Origin: Paramarasmius palmivorus
Lineage: Eukaryota > Basidiomycota > Agaricomycetes > Agaricales > Marasmiaceae
Assembly (NCBI GenBank): GCA_037176845.1
Contig: JAYKXP010000068.1
Span: 243,788-307,787, forward strand
Direction of reading: 5' to 3'
DNA length: 64,000 nucleotides
This document shows, piece after piece, positions 23,446 to 34,809 of this stretch. The first letter of the stretch is position 1, and every line of letters starts with the position of its first letter. The translations under genes were made by a program, and so were the position numbers. Under the pieces are notes generated by a model. That model was given only the letters and a program-made list of their open reading frames with translations, did no database searches and was not told where the DNA came from.

Positions 23446-26400
23446 ATGGACTCAGATATAAACGCCTCAAACTCAATGTCGCCTTCTATCACATCACGGA
23501 AACGCGCTCATTCCAGCACAGAACTCAACGAAGTATGTGATATTCCATGAAATCATTCTGACGATGACAGATAGTTTCCAGGACGCGCCTCCACCCCCAA
23601 ACAAGTTGCACACCAGCTCGGCCAAGTTTATGCGATTAGAAAGACTGGAAGATCTGACTAGAGAGCTGAAAGATTCTAAGAATATGAATGAGGATTTGTC
23701 CGATCAGCTTGAATCAGCCCTAGTGAGTGAAGCAATCTGTCCCAGACGACACCAAGCATCCTGATGCCTCGATCAGAAAAGAGCGGCAGATGTCGAGAAA
23801 ATAAATGCGTCCTTGGTTGGTATGAACAAGATATTGAGTAGGCAGGTTCAGGAGACTCCGGGGTTTCAAGCGGAGGTAGCTTCATTCGTAAGGCGCATAT
23901 TTTCAGTTTCTAGGTAAATGTACCCATTATAGGCAGCAACAGCAAACAGGTTACGAGGATAAAATCCTCGACCTCGAAGAAGAGAATAAAACTCTAGCTT
24001 CTGAGAAATTGAAAGCAGTCGAAAAGACGGAAGCAATAGAAAAGGAGAATGCGGTATGTCCTACACCAAGACCATATGGCTGATATATAATCATCAACTT
24101 CCTTGCAGAAATTGAGAGTTGAAGGCAAAATCAAGGATGCTTCATATGTCGCAACTTTAGAACAACTACGCTCAGAAATAGTGGTTCGCTCTCCATTCGA
24201 TGATAGTTTCAGATACTTACTTGCGCTGGTATTAGGACGCAGAGAATGAGAGATCGACTGCGGTAGATCGTTCCAAGCAGCTGGAGGCCGAGATAATCAA
24301 GTTGGATGACATGCTGGAGACAGTGCGGAAGGCCCTAAAACAGCAGCACGAAAAATGTCGCGTCAGTCCTACTTTCATGATGCGAAAGGCTAGCACTCAG
24401 AATGTTTCGCATAGGATTACGAAACTAAGGTATCGGTTATGCAAGTACAACGGTCCGTGAGTGAAGAGGTGTGAGCGCTCTACTGTACCCTTCCCGGGTG
24501 TTACTGACGCACATTGAAAAGTCGGGGGGCGAAGGGAACGAAGGAAGGGTCGGTCTCGCCCCTGGGCCGGCAACCGATGCAACAAGACAAGCTGAGGACC
24601 AACTCTTCAAGGCTGAAGAAATGGTTGGAACATTAAGCAGAGAAATACAAGATCTGAAGGTGTTGCATGTTCAACTTCTTTATGTATTGAGGCATCGCCA
24701 ACTAATATTCACAAGGCGGCAATGACAGAGGCAGAAGAACAGCATCTGACAGTAAGTGTCCGCCTGCAACCGGTCCTTTACCGATCACAGACAACGATTT
24801 CCAGGCACTCAACACCGCAAGGAAGAAAGCTTCGGAATTCGAGGTGAGGTTTGATTGCTAAGTCTGTGACGATAGGCATTGGAACTGTATGTAGGAGTCT
24901 TTGAAATCGGAAAAAAGGAGATCCGAAGTGAGTATCTTTTGCTTTGAGACGGGTCTGACGATCCTAAAAATGAGGCTCTGTAGAGCTGCCAGGGAGAGGT
25001 TGCAGCATTGAAGCAAGGATTCAAGGACATTGAAAAAGTAGGCAATTCCCACATTGTTACATGGTGCAGTGAATGACTCGACGCATTTCCAGAGGTGGAG
25101 GGAAGCTGCAAAAGAAGCTGCAGATCAAATCCAAGCCCAACTCAATAAGACGATCACCGAGCTAAACAACCAGCTCGAAAACCTACAGAAGAAATACAAG
25201 GGAAGTACATCGGGTCTTTCTAGTGCATCGGGTGTGTAATACTGATATACAACAACAGGATGCAGAGAACGAACTCGTTGAAGCCAGACAATCGATCGAA
25301 GTGTCAAGCGCACATGCGGAGAGCCAGAAGGTGAGAATCTCTCTCTCCGTTCAGTTAATGCATGTTCGGCTGATGTTCACAAGTCGGCGATGCTAGAAGC
25401 GGAAAAACGGCACATGGACAAAGCCTCCGAGCTGGAGGTGAGATTCAGCTTCTAGCCTCGTAGCGATAGTCATTGAAAGTCTACATTCAGGCAACCGTGA
25501 AATCAGAAAAAGAGAAAGCCGATGTGAGGATTCTTTGCGTCGAGTCGGCTTCTACCATCCTGACGTCGACACCATAGGCTTGCCTTGAAGAGCTCAAGGC
25601 ATTAAAAGAGGGATCCGAAGCCTACAAGCAAGTGAGTGATCTTTGTTTTGCAATGAAGTACACCACCCACAGGATTCCCAGCGCATCACTGCCATGAATG
25701 CAAAAGAGACCCAGCTTGATGAGACGATTTCCGGGCTAAACAGCAAGCTCGAAAACTTACAGAAGAAATACAAGGGAAGTACACCGGGTCTTTCTAGTGC
25801 ATCGGGTGTGTAATACTGATATACAACAACAGGATGCAGAGAACGAACTCGTTGAAGCCAGACAATCAATCAAAGTGTCAAGCGCACATGCGGAGAGCCA
25901 GAAGGTGAGAATCTCTCTCTCCGTTCAGTTAATGCATGTTCGGCTGATGTTCACAAGTCGGCGATGCTAGAAGCGGAAAAACGGCACATGGACAAAGCCT
26001 CCGAGCTGGAGGTGAGATTCAGCTTCTAGCCTCGTAGCGATAGTCATTGAAAGTCTACATTCAGGCAACCGTGAAATCAGAAAAAGAGAAAGCCGATGTG
26101 AGGATTCTTTGCGTCGAGTCGGCTTCTACCATCCTGACGTCGACACCATAGGCTTGCCTTGAAGAGCTCAAGGCATTAAAAGAGGGATCAGAAGCCTACA
26201 AGCAAGTGAGTGATCTTTGTTTTGCAATGAAGTACACCACCCACAGGATTCCCAGCGCATCACTGCCATGAATGCAAAAGAGACCCAGCTTGATGAGACG
26301 ATTTCCGGGCTAAACAGCAAGCTCGAAAACTTACAGAAGAAATACAAGGGAAGTACACCGGGTCTTTCTAGTGCATCGGGTGTGTAATACTGATATACAA

Positions 26401-29045
26401 CAACAGGATGCAGAGAACGAACTCGTTGAAGCCAGACAATCAATCAAAGTGTCAAGCGCACATGCGGAGAGCCAGAAGGTGAGAATCTCTCTCTCTCTCT
26501 CTCCGTTCAGTTAATGCATGTTCGGCTGATGTTCACAAGTCGGCGATGCTAGAAGCGGAAAAACGGCACATGGACAAAGCCTCCGAGCTGGAGGTGAGAT
26601 TCAGCTTCTAGCCTCGTAGCGATAGTCATTGAAAGTCTACATTCAGGCAACCGTGAAATCAGAAAAAGAGAAAGCCGATGTGAGGATTCTTGACGTTGAG
26701 TCGGCCTCCACTATCCTGAAGTTTTCATCATAGGGATTCCAAAAGAAGGTCAAGTCATATGAAAAGGCATACAAGGAAGTAAGTGTTCTGCGATTTGCAG
26801 TGAAATGCTGCCCACGGGGATTCCCAGCTCAAAGGTACCACGGATACAAAAGAGGCTCAACTTCGCAAGAGAATTTCCGAGCTGCAAACAGAGAAGGTGA
26901 TACGCTTTTTTGTTGTTCTCGTGATATCTGGCTAATCTATACCAGGCCACCTTAGAAAAAGAAGTGTGTCAATTCCTTGTGCCTTTTGCGAGCTTGATAA
27001 ACACCCCTATAACTATCAGGTCTCCGAAAAGCAGGTAAGGTATAAATTTGCTCAATGAAGCGTAGACTGAATGCTCCGATCTAGGGCAGAACAAGTGTCC
27101 GTGACCAACTCTCTAATATTCAATGTTATACACTCACCAAGATCCTAAAAAAATGCAGCAAGAGCTTAATACACTGCGGGTTAGCAAGGATATTCTCTTA
27201 GATTTGATGCCACCTAAACTCACACTTGATGCCCATTAAGAAACAGATTGAGACCCTAAATGGAACAAATTCAAAACTGCTGGTGCGTCGCTGGTATCTT
27301 TCCATCTCAAACTCCAATTCATCAACACCCTAGGAGGAGAAGCAGGAACTCCAGAGCAAGATAACCGAATTGGAGAAAAGCATGGACGGAGGGACTATCT
27401 CCAAAGATCATGTGGAAATATCTAGGTTGAAGAAGGAGTTAGAGGCCGAACGCGAGGCGAGTTTTTCAGATGTATCATACGTCTAGGAAGTAATGCAGAC
27501 CTGCTTTATAGGAGAATGCGAGACTACTTACCAACAACGGTGCTCTGGACGTCGGTGCTATCGCCCGCCTAACGTCTCGTTATTCACGCACTTCGAAGGA
27601 AATAGGTGCCACCCGTCGAATACATAAATTGGGCCCACCAGTAGCTGTGCGTATTTTTGTTGTGGCTGGTGGAAAACATCTCATCGATTGTTAGCTACCC
27701 GATGCTCAACCGCCTGCGCCAAACCCATGGTTGCGGCAGAAAACAAAAGGGAAAAGGAAGGCTAAACAGCCAAGGAATGATGAAAGTAATTCCGAGTCGT
27801 CTGAGTCTTCCGATGATGATTCCACCGACGGAGAGCTAGATCTCGGGGTGGATCTGGGTTCCGACGACAAAGAAGAATCCGATGACAGTCGTGTCCTGGC
27901 AGCATACGCAAAGCTGCAGCCACCGACAGATCACGACGTCCTCCTTGGTCGAAACAAAGGTTTCCGGAGAACCGAGCGCAATGTACGCTGGCTCCTTTTG
28001 CAATCCCGATCTCGATTCTAATGTAGTTCTACAGAGACTCGTTCGGGGTATCATCCTAGAGGCATTACCTGCAAGGTATACTAAGGAGATTTGGCACCGT
28101 CAGACAGTACCCACCTCCCGGCTAGAACAGTTCATCGCTGATCCGCGGAAATACCCACCAAAAATTCGGAATACGTGGGTCCATAGAAATGGAACGAGTA
28201 CCGACGAAATTCGAAACTCCCAGTGGAATCAATCGCTAGTACATGTATTGAGCCAGCTCGCCAAGGACGTTGCTGAACATTGCCCTGACAAGACCCGTTT
28301 CGGGAAGTCTCGTTCAGCTGAGTATTGGATACGTGCGATACAACAACGTTTCGACCGTATTTATGTGGAAATCCATCGATCCAAGCCCATGAACGCGCCT
28401 GAGGCAACCAACCCCATCTTGGTCCAATCGCGCCTGAACCGAGAGAACGAAAAGAGGCTCACTGCGGCCATCCAGGTCTCGTCACGCGTTGCTGTAATGT
28501 CTCTTCTTATCGCACGACACTCAAACTAACCACAAATCACATAGAAATACAATTCCAGGAGTGACAATGCTTCACATATGCTCGAACAGTACAAGAACAA
28601 AGCAAATCCCACTCCAGAAGATCTAGTTGAGCTAGAATTCTGGACTTACATATTTTCCGTGATCGAAACACTCGGTCATGATGGTATGTCAGATGAAGAG
28701 GGGGAAGACGAAGAGGAGATTATGGACGGAGGTTTACCTACCACGCGGCATGTGAGGAAGGTTTTAGTTCTTCCTTGGCGCCATCCATCACTGCAGCAAC
28801 TTGTCCAGTTCGTCGACCAGATTCCCCAGGAAGAATCTCTCCTGTTCAAGCAGACCGGAAGGCACCCTATGTATCCCCGGCAACGGATCGATAAGCAATC
28901 CTCGCGCAAGTCAATACCCAAGGGTCTCCATGTTAGTTTCTTCAACCCAGATTACATGACCAAGCTAACATCGATGGAGCGGTTCAAATTGAAGGTGAAG
29001 AACGATGGGGTTGCCTTGCGGGAATTAGCGTTCGAAGATCGGTAG
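23446..29045 (+). CDS. long coiled-coil protein with Agaricomycete C-terminal domain
   Basis: A many-exon gene (about 27 exons by inspection). Secure boundaries include 23446-23532, 23582-23722, 23777-23875, 23937-24053 and, at the end, exons ending 27982, 28035-28475 and 28545-29045. The middle exons are 15-140 bp and mostly phase 0, each coding Glu/Lys/Gln/Leu-rich heptads, so residues from about 50 to the Ser/Asp-rich linker near 27780-27880 form one long coiled coil. The C-terminal roughly 330 residues are globular; the end ('GHDGMSDEEGED', then 'GLHVSFFNPDYMTKL') resembles a domain I know from many unnamed Agaricomycete proteins. Three tandem 574-bp blocks lie inside (25162-26690). It converges on the minus-strand gene ending at 29060. 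A structural or scaffold role is a guess. Confidence 0.7.
25162..26690 (+). repeat. intragenic 574-bp tandem duplication, about 2.7 copies
   Basis: Units start at 25162, 25736 and 26310 (a conserved 'ctaaac' landmark, 574 bp apart). Exons and introns are duplicated together and are almost identical, including intron sequence. The third unit has eight extra bases in a CT microsatellite (26484-26503) and diverges after about 26690. Each unit holds five short coiled-coil exons. At the 'KKYKG' junction the splice that keeps frame is GGAA|gtac...gatgcag|AG. Confidence 0.9.
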
Positions 29046-29059
29046 ATATACGTGTATAC

Positions 29060-30288
29060 TTATCCGCGGTCGATGAAAGCATGCATTCTTCGTACCTTAC
29101 CGATGCAACGATGGACACGAATAATATCATCGCTGCCTAGATGAGCCTCTTTGAGATTAACCATGGCTTCAGTCATGGGGGAACGTATACCTGAGTCAAC
29201 AGACTCGCTGTTAGCAAAGTAAACAGGACTGCTTGTTTAAAGGGGCTCACTGAGGTGTAAAAGAAAGTAGTTCTGGTTGCAGATACACCATTTGGCAATG
29301 GCGTATTCGCAGTTATTGGCTATGATATCCGCAAGCGTGGTTTCGCTCCGATACGCCGCAGATACCAGCCTTGGTGTCTTGTTTCCACCGTTGGGCCTTC
29401 CGAGATTAGTGTAACTGAGCAATTGCAAAGGAAGACCTTCGTGAGGTGCAAACCCTGCGGAAGTGCCGCTCGTAGGAGGAAAGGTGAACCCCTTCTGCAC
29501 AAGAGCGTCGGAAAGATGGCGAACCAAATCAACTAGTTTGGTTGTAACTGGGAGGTGAGTAAATTGATACCATAGATTGAGCGCCTTGAGTATGATGCAG
29601 TATGATTCCTCGTTTCTGTAGTATCGATACATGTTTCTTGGAAGATTGTGATCTTGCTAGAGGAATAATCAATATCATGATGCACGGTTGTCATATGTAC
29701 GCACCCGCCGTTCAGCCAGAGTAGGTTGAGGCGGATGTATCCAAACTTCGATGTTGGCGACCTTGACATCCCCGCTAGCCATAGCAAGACAGCGTTCCAC
29801 TGAGGGGACAGGCAAACGTGCGACTAGACTCGGCGGTATTTGGACCTTCCCTCTAGGTTTCCAGTTTTTGGGACGTGATCCCTGTGCATGTTCTAAGCAG
29901 GTTTGGTTGGCGCGTTGAACGGAAGTGAGTGTAGGAAAGGGGTTTCGGCTCCCTGATGCAACTGCTTCCAACATCTGTACACTGGAATAGGGTGTAATTG
30001 CTGGTACAGGAAACCCGGATGGTACCGATTGAATCGCCGGATGCTGGACGATGGCGGAAAAGAGACAGCCATTGGAGGCGTCTCAGGCAATGGCCGTGCT
30101 GCTGGAAGCTGTGTAGAGGATGGTAGAGCTTGTGACGCAACCGGCAGCGCTTGCCGTGAATCTGCAAGTGGGCCGATGGGCTGCTGCGTATAAGGCGGAA
30201 ACTGTGCGCTGGTCTGCATCGGAGGAGCTTCAAGCGGCAACTGTGCTGCGGGAACCTGCGTAGGAGGTGGTGCTTGAATGTGCGGCAT
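29060..30288 (-). CDS. uncharacterised Agaricomycete protein, N terminus unclear
   Basis: Three C-terminal exons are firm: 30043-29705, 29656-29251, 29190-29060, with GT..AG introns and the frame closing at the stop. The first of these reads 'RANQTCLEHAQG', then 'VQIPPSLVARLPVPSVERCL' and 'VWIHPPQPTLAERR', followed by 'LPLQLLSYTNLGRP'. I recognise this as a widespread unnamed Agaricomycete family. Upstream, a Pro/Gln/Ala-rich frame (30288 to about 30070, with repeated 'PLPE/LEAPPM') is in a different frame, and no convincing intron links it. The gene may be truncated by the inverted repeat whose edge lies at 30402, about 110 bp away. The stop is 14 bp from the stop of the plus-strand gene. 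Function is unknown. Confidence 0.6.
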
Positions 30289-30401
30289 TAGAGGAGGAGA
30301 TGCTGCAGTGTTCGATGATGGGATCTGGATAGGAAATTGAGGGGCCTAGCGTCGGTCGCTGTTCCGAGTGAATTGCCAGCTCTAGGAGAGTCGCTCCGCG
30401 G

Positions 30402-30953
30402 TTTTGCTTGAAGTCCAATTGAAGTCTGATATACACCCTGGATAAGACTAAAACGATAAACATTTCTAGTCTGACTGGTACATCCAGAAAGAGAGTGGTG
30501 GGCCTGAACAGCGCGGGAGCTAGTAAAAGTGTCGAGTTGGCGGTCGAGGATGAACCCAAGCACGCCAGCGCTAAATCCATGACCATAAGGATAGACGTTA
30601 GACGCTCACGCAACTCTGCTCTCAACGCCCATCGCATCGTTCTCAGAACATCAGTTTCCCTTCCTTCCTCATGGCTTCGGCCAGCATTTTCTTCGATATT
30701 TGTCTATTCTTCGCTATCTCTACACTGGAGGGTCTATCCCACAGGAATTCGCTCAGGGTCTATCCCGAGTGATCCCGATTTTTCTCCTCTTCTTGTTCAC
30801 TCTTCTCAACTTTTCGTTCCGCTCTCTGTTCTCATTACCTCAGGTTCATATCTCTACAACCGGCTTCGACTATGTTTTCAAGGAAACACCAAATGTCGGT
30901 CCTTCTCTCTCGAACCTCGAGGATGTAGTGTTCGTAGTGCTCATGCAAGTCCG
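30402..30953 (+). repeat. 552-bp inverted repeat, left arm
   Basis: Matches the reverse complement of 34810-35361 along 552 bp with no indel that I could see. Sequence outside both ends differs. It contains the paired GGGTCTATCCC module (30730-30766). It also holds an ACATTTCTAGT block at about 30460, with a GATATACACCCT-like motif, in the same order as in repeats A/B/C, so the two families are distantly related. The long open frame in it is on both arms and is not a gene. Confidence 0.9.
30730..30766 (+). promoter_or_regulatory. paired GGGTCTATCCC module (left arm)
   Basis: Two perfect 11-mers, GGGTCTATCCC, at 30730 and 30756, 26 bp apart. The module lies about 490 bp upstream of the ATG of MYND gene 2; copy A holds one about 590 bp upstream of MYND gene 1. 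Confidence 0.45.
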
Positions 30954-31256
30954 CTGTCATGTGCAATACTGTCGACGTATTAGCATATGCATTTCGATTA
31001 CTTGGCTATTGTGGAGAATGAAGTCGGAATTTGCTCATTTCGCTGGAATACTGTCGCCCAGGTATTTCTCGGTATATCATCATATCTTGTGGTGCTGATT
31101 TTGGTTAGACACGAGGCAAGGCCATCCGCTGATTCAACCCTAATCGACAAAGGAACTCCGACATAAAGCCAAATCTCAGTGGCCTTTGTTGTCCAATCTT
31201 TCTTCTTCTACGAGAACATCTGCCTGCATATTGTGTTAGTGCAACCGTGCTCTAAA

Positions 31257-33323
31257 ATGAACAAATGGTAGGTGCAGATTCACTTCTTGACGACGACCCT
31301 TATCCTTACAATGGCTCCAGGACAAACCGCAACGACCCAATCCTCCCGGCTAAATCTTTGCCATCCCTAGGCAGAGCTGGCGATGCTCGAGTTCCCCGAT
31401 CTGCACTCTTTTATTTGCAAAGCCCACCAGCCACCTTCCCAGCGCTTGCAGACACCCTTGATCAAACGCGTCACCATTCTGTGCTTGCGCTTAGGGGCCT
31501 ATCGGCTTTTTTGGACCAGGAAATATTCAAAGATACCCTTCGAACCCGTCTTCTATTGGCACCTCTCACTGACCGTCAAGTATGGTCAGATGTTTGGGGT
31601 TGGATAAAGGTTTTGGTGGCCTCTCTCATTCTTGATTTGCTACCAAGTTCTACGAAGTTTCAGGAACTACAGCAGCAGGTGCTAGACACCGTCTCTCGCA
31701 TTCTGCTCGCCCTTCTAGACTGTCCTTGGACAGACCGGTATCACCGCGTCATCACGGCGGAGAAAGACGTGAAGGAGTGGTGTGCCCATGTGTATATCAG
31801 TGTCGTTGGTTATACACACCTCTCCCTTTCATCATTGGCATCCATAAGTCAAGCCCAATCTTGGGGAGCCAGGCCGGCCATACTCAAACGGACCCTCATA
31901 TCCACCTCGTCCTCGTCCTCGTCCTCGTCCCTCCCCTTTCCACTGGTGCTGAACAAACACGACCCTAAAGGCCTTCTTGACATATTGGGCTTCCGGCTAC
32001 AGGCCTACCTCAAGGCTGAGCAACTCGACATTGCAGAGGTTCATGCGTTACAGTCTCTGATTGTCCACATAGACCACGCCTGTCCTGATATAGCTCGTCA
32101 AACTCGGCCGAGTTCTGTGCGTTTGTTGACGCAGACACTCGTCACCATCATAAAGCACTTTATACGCGGATTACTTACTGCGAGTTGTGACTTTTGGAGA
32201 GTCGTGCGGGATTGTACCTGGGTTTTGGGCAGAGTCTTCATGGCACCGTGTGGCTCGAACTGGGTCATTGTCGTGTTAAAGGAATCTCTCCTACAGACCG
32301 CGATGCTTTTGGATTGTTGGCTTGCACAGTCCTACACGGGTCATGAGGATGGATGCACTGGGTGTACCCTTCTCTGTCTCTTAAACGAAGCCTTCCTTGG
32401 ACCGTTGCTTTCGCATCTGTTCGTTCCCGCCGTGCTTAGATACATCAGGCAGATATGGCACAACTCCGGAGGCATCCCTTCGCTCCCCCGACGCTCAGAG
32501 CATAACACACTTTCGGAGTTTTGGGCAAAGCTTGAAAAGTATATCAGCTATCTGACAAAGGTCCGCCTGCAAAATCCTCAGTCACTGGGTGTTTGTGGTA
32601 ATAAAATGGTACGCTCCGGTGGATTGTTTATATACTACTTACTGAATCCTTGCAGTGTAAGCAGGAAGTCTTCAGAAAGAATGACTGCAATGCTCACGAA
32701 GCCAGCAACGACCATCCTGCTGACGCCAACGATGTCCATGAAGATGACGACAATCGTCGGCTATGTTCAGGTTGTCTTAGCCATGTGTACTGCTCGAGGG
32801 ATTGCCAAAGAGAAGCATGGGGAGAACATAAGACGGATTGCATGAAGCAAGTGCAGCTTCACAGAGGTGAGCGCGTCTACTGCAGCCATGAATGTGTACT
32901 CACCCTGACCGTTCAGATGGTACAATATCCCCGAGATATGTAGACTGGCGTCTTCTTTTCTATCACGCTCTTGACTTGATGCTATCAAATGCTGATGACA
33001 TACGGCGTCTCTCGGGACCTGGGGAGCTTGCAGTGTTATACATCGCGACACTCCCCGGCGAATTACGCACCCTCCCGGTGGATACGTTCAAAAGACGCTA
33101 TCCGAACTGGGTTGACAAATGGTTACCCGCTCTGACATCCCTCAGCTACATTATCGTTCAGCACCCTACTCAAGGTCTTGATTTCATTCTCAGACTTTGT
33201 ACTGGGCTCGACTATGAATCAGGTTGTTGGAGTGACGGACTCTTTTCATCACTTCTTGCTTCGCGTGCGGAAAAGCAGCCTCCCCAAGGTGCTATAGAGG
33301 CGAACGAACACCGGGCGGTGTGA
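31257..33323 (+). CDS. MYND-type zinc-finger protein (paralogue 2)
   Basis: Four exons: 31257-31267, 31321-32608, 32656-32866, 32917-33323; 639 codons in frame (638 aa). The 11-base first exon and all three intron positions match MYND gene 1, so these are duplicated genes, now clearly diverged in sequence. The MYND finger is C429/C434, a 35-residue acidic insert, then C470, C473, C479, C483, H491 and C495, with 'CSGCLSHVYCSRDCQ' in the centre. A run of Ser codons (a TCCTCG repeat at 31902-31930) gives an eight- or nine-serine insert that paralogue 1 lacks. The gene lies inside the space between the two 552-bp inverted repeat arms. It probably mediates protein-protein contacts; no catalytic domain is seen. 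Confidence 0.85.
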
Positions 33324-33512
33324 TCCACATATCCAAAGGGTCAGCGCTATTCATTACTATTCATCCGTGATGTTGCGCAGTGAATACAGATGTAGCAGGT
33401 CGAGTAGAGGATCAAGTAGATACTATGTATGGCGTTCAAATCTATGACATGATTGCATAAACAATGGCCTACATTATTGATCGAAATGACATTTTGTCAG
33501 CGACTGGTAATA

Positions 33513-33771
33513 CAGTAGAACATCTCATAGTGCATGACCTACTAATGCATAACATCCCATTATGCATAGCAAGCCCTCCGCCGCAGCCTCCGCACGCATT
33601 ATTTATGCACAAAATCTCATTATGCATTATGCATAGGGCCGAACGAAGGTTATGCACGGCCTTGTATGGAACGTACATGTCACACGGTGTGACTATCTGG
33701 TGGTGCATAACATCTCGTTATGCATAGGCGGAGGCCCGCCCGAACCCTATGCACTATGAGATGTTCTACTA
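33513..33771. mobile_element. MITE with TA target-site duplication, 259 bp
   Basis: Terminal inverted repeats of about 23 bp (CAGTAGAACATCTCATAGTG at the left, with one mismatch at the outermost base on the right). Both ends are flanked by TA (33511-33512 and 33772-33773), as for Tc1/mariner-type elements. The interior holds three further copies of a related 17-mer, AACATCTCATTATGCAT with small changes, at about 33550, 33612 and 33708. No coding capacity. It lies just downstream of MYND gene 2. Confidence 0.85.
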
Positions 33772-33834
33772 TAGTATGTGTAAGCTGGCCGTTACAATGA
33801 ACGATACCAGCCTCGGGTTCCGCGAGAGCTCAGG

Positions 33835-34703
33835 TTATGTCGTTTTTGCCGACAAGAGGTGGAAGATGAGGCTCACGCGCTTTCGGGTGTACATCTTCAC
33901 CCGACATCCTTGAGCTAAGAACAAAGTGTATTCAGAGCTTAACTCGAGTCTCATGTAGACGATGGTGTCATGGCATTGTGGCTTAACAGACGTTCTCCGG
34001 TAGACCAATGGTACGTGAATTTCGAAGAGCATACGCCACTTGTCAGCCTTCAAAGTGCCTGCACTTGGAAGTCCATCATTGTACGGAGGTTTTTCGATCC
34101 ATGTTGGAATAATGACCTGTATTGTGCGAAGCACAGTCACGGAATCAATCTGTGGTCAAGGTTTAGCCTGGGGGGGCTGGAGTGAACGCTATAGCGCATT
34201 ATTAGTAACAACACCTCTTAGTAATAGTACCAGTCAGACATACCCAGGATATAAGTCTTGTATCAAACTCGGCTTAACAAATTCCCCTTCAGGCAGTCGA
34301 GCGACATCGACACAAACATACAGAATAGCATCTGAAGTGCGAGAATTTAGCTTCCTCGCAAGCTGGTTGCGGCCAATTTCGCTCTCCAGAGGTCGACGAA
34401 GCACTCGATGAATGTGGCCAACTCCCAATGCGGTGCTATATCGCATGTTCTTTGACTGATCACTGAGCATAGCCTGGTATTGAGCTGGCGGCAGACATGA
34501 TGAACTGGGGTTCTATATAAATCGGTATTTTGTGTTCAGAGGAGAACTGGAGAGAGCCTCTTGGCCTAGTGGTGGACTTGGGCCAGCGAAAGACAGGTTC
34601 GATAACCTCTTCCTTACGCTGCCGGAGAGAAATTTTTAATTGATAGAGTATTTAGGGCGAGCGCAAAGTAGAAGCTTACCCATGTCGCCATTAGCTCTGC
34701 CAT
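33835..34703 (-). pseudogene. transposon-associated gene remnant
   Basis: Coding-like exons on the minus strand. An exon starts at ATG 34703 (MAELMATW, then a gtaagc donor). A second frame includes 'RPLESEIGRNQLARKLNSR' (about 34400-34250), and a third (34140-33890) reads 'PTWIEKPPYNDGLPSAGTLK' and then 'ADKWRMLFEIHVPL'. The 'LKADxWR' core with a preceding Pro-Pro-x-N block is a pattern I associate with genes carried by Agaricomycete Tnp2/CACTA-type transposons. Between the first and second parts the frame shifts without a usable intron, so it is probably decayed. It lies between MYND gene 2 and the right inverted repeat arm. Confidence 0.45.
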
Positions 34704-34809
34704 GGTGGATCTCCTGATGTTCTGCGATTTAACAACTGATAACTGATGTTATCATGATGATATTGACAAAATCATGATGCGACTTGATCGAGATTCCGGA
34801 TACCGGCAA

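Noticed and set aside
30495..30983. 162-residue ORF in the left inverted repeat arm (also 35268-34729)
   Set aside because: It lies in the repeat, overlaps other equally long frames, and changes after the repeat edge; no coding signature.
34565..34625. tRNA-like A-box (TGGCCTAGTGG) and B-box (GGTTCGA) sequences
   Set aside because: The boxes are too close, the T-arm stem does not pair around a 7-base loop, and no acceptor stem exists.
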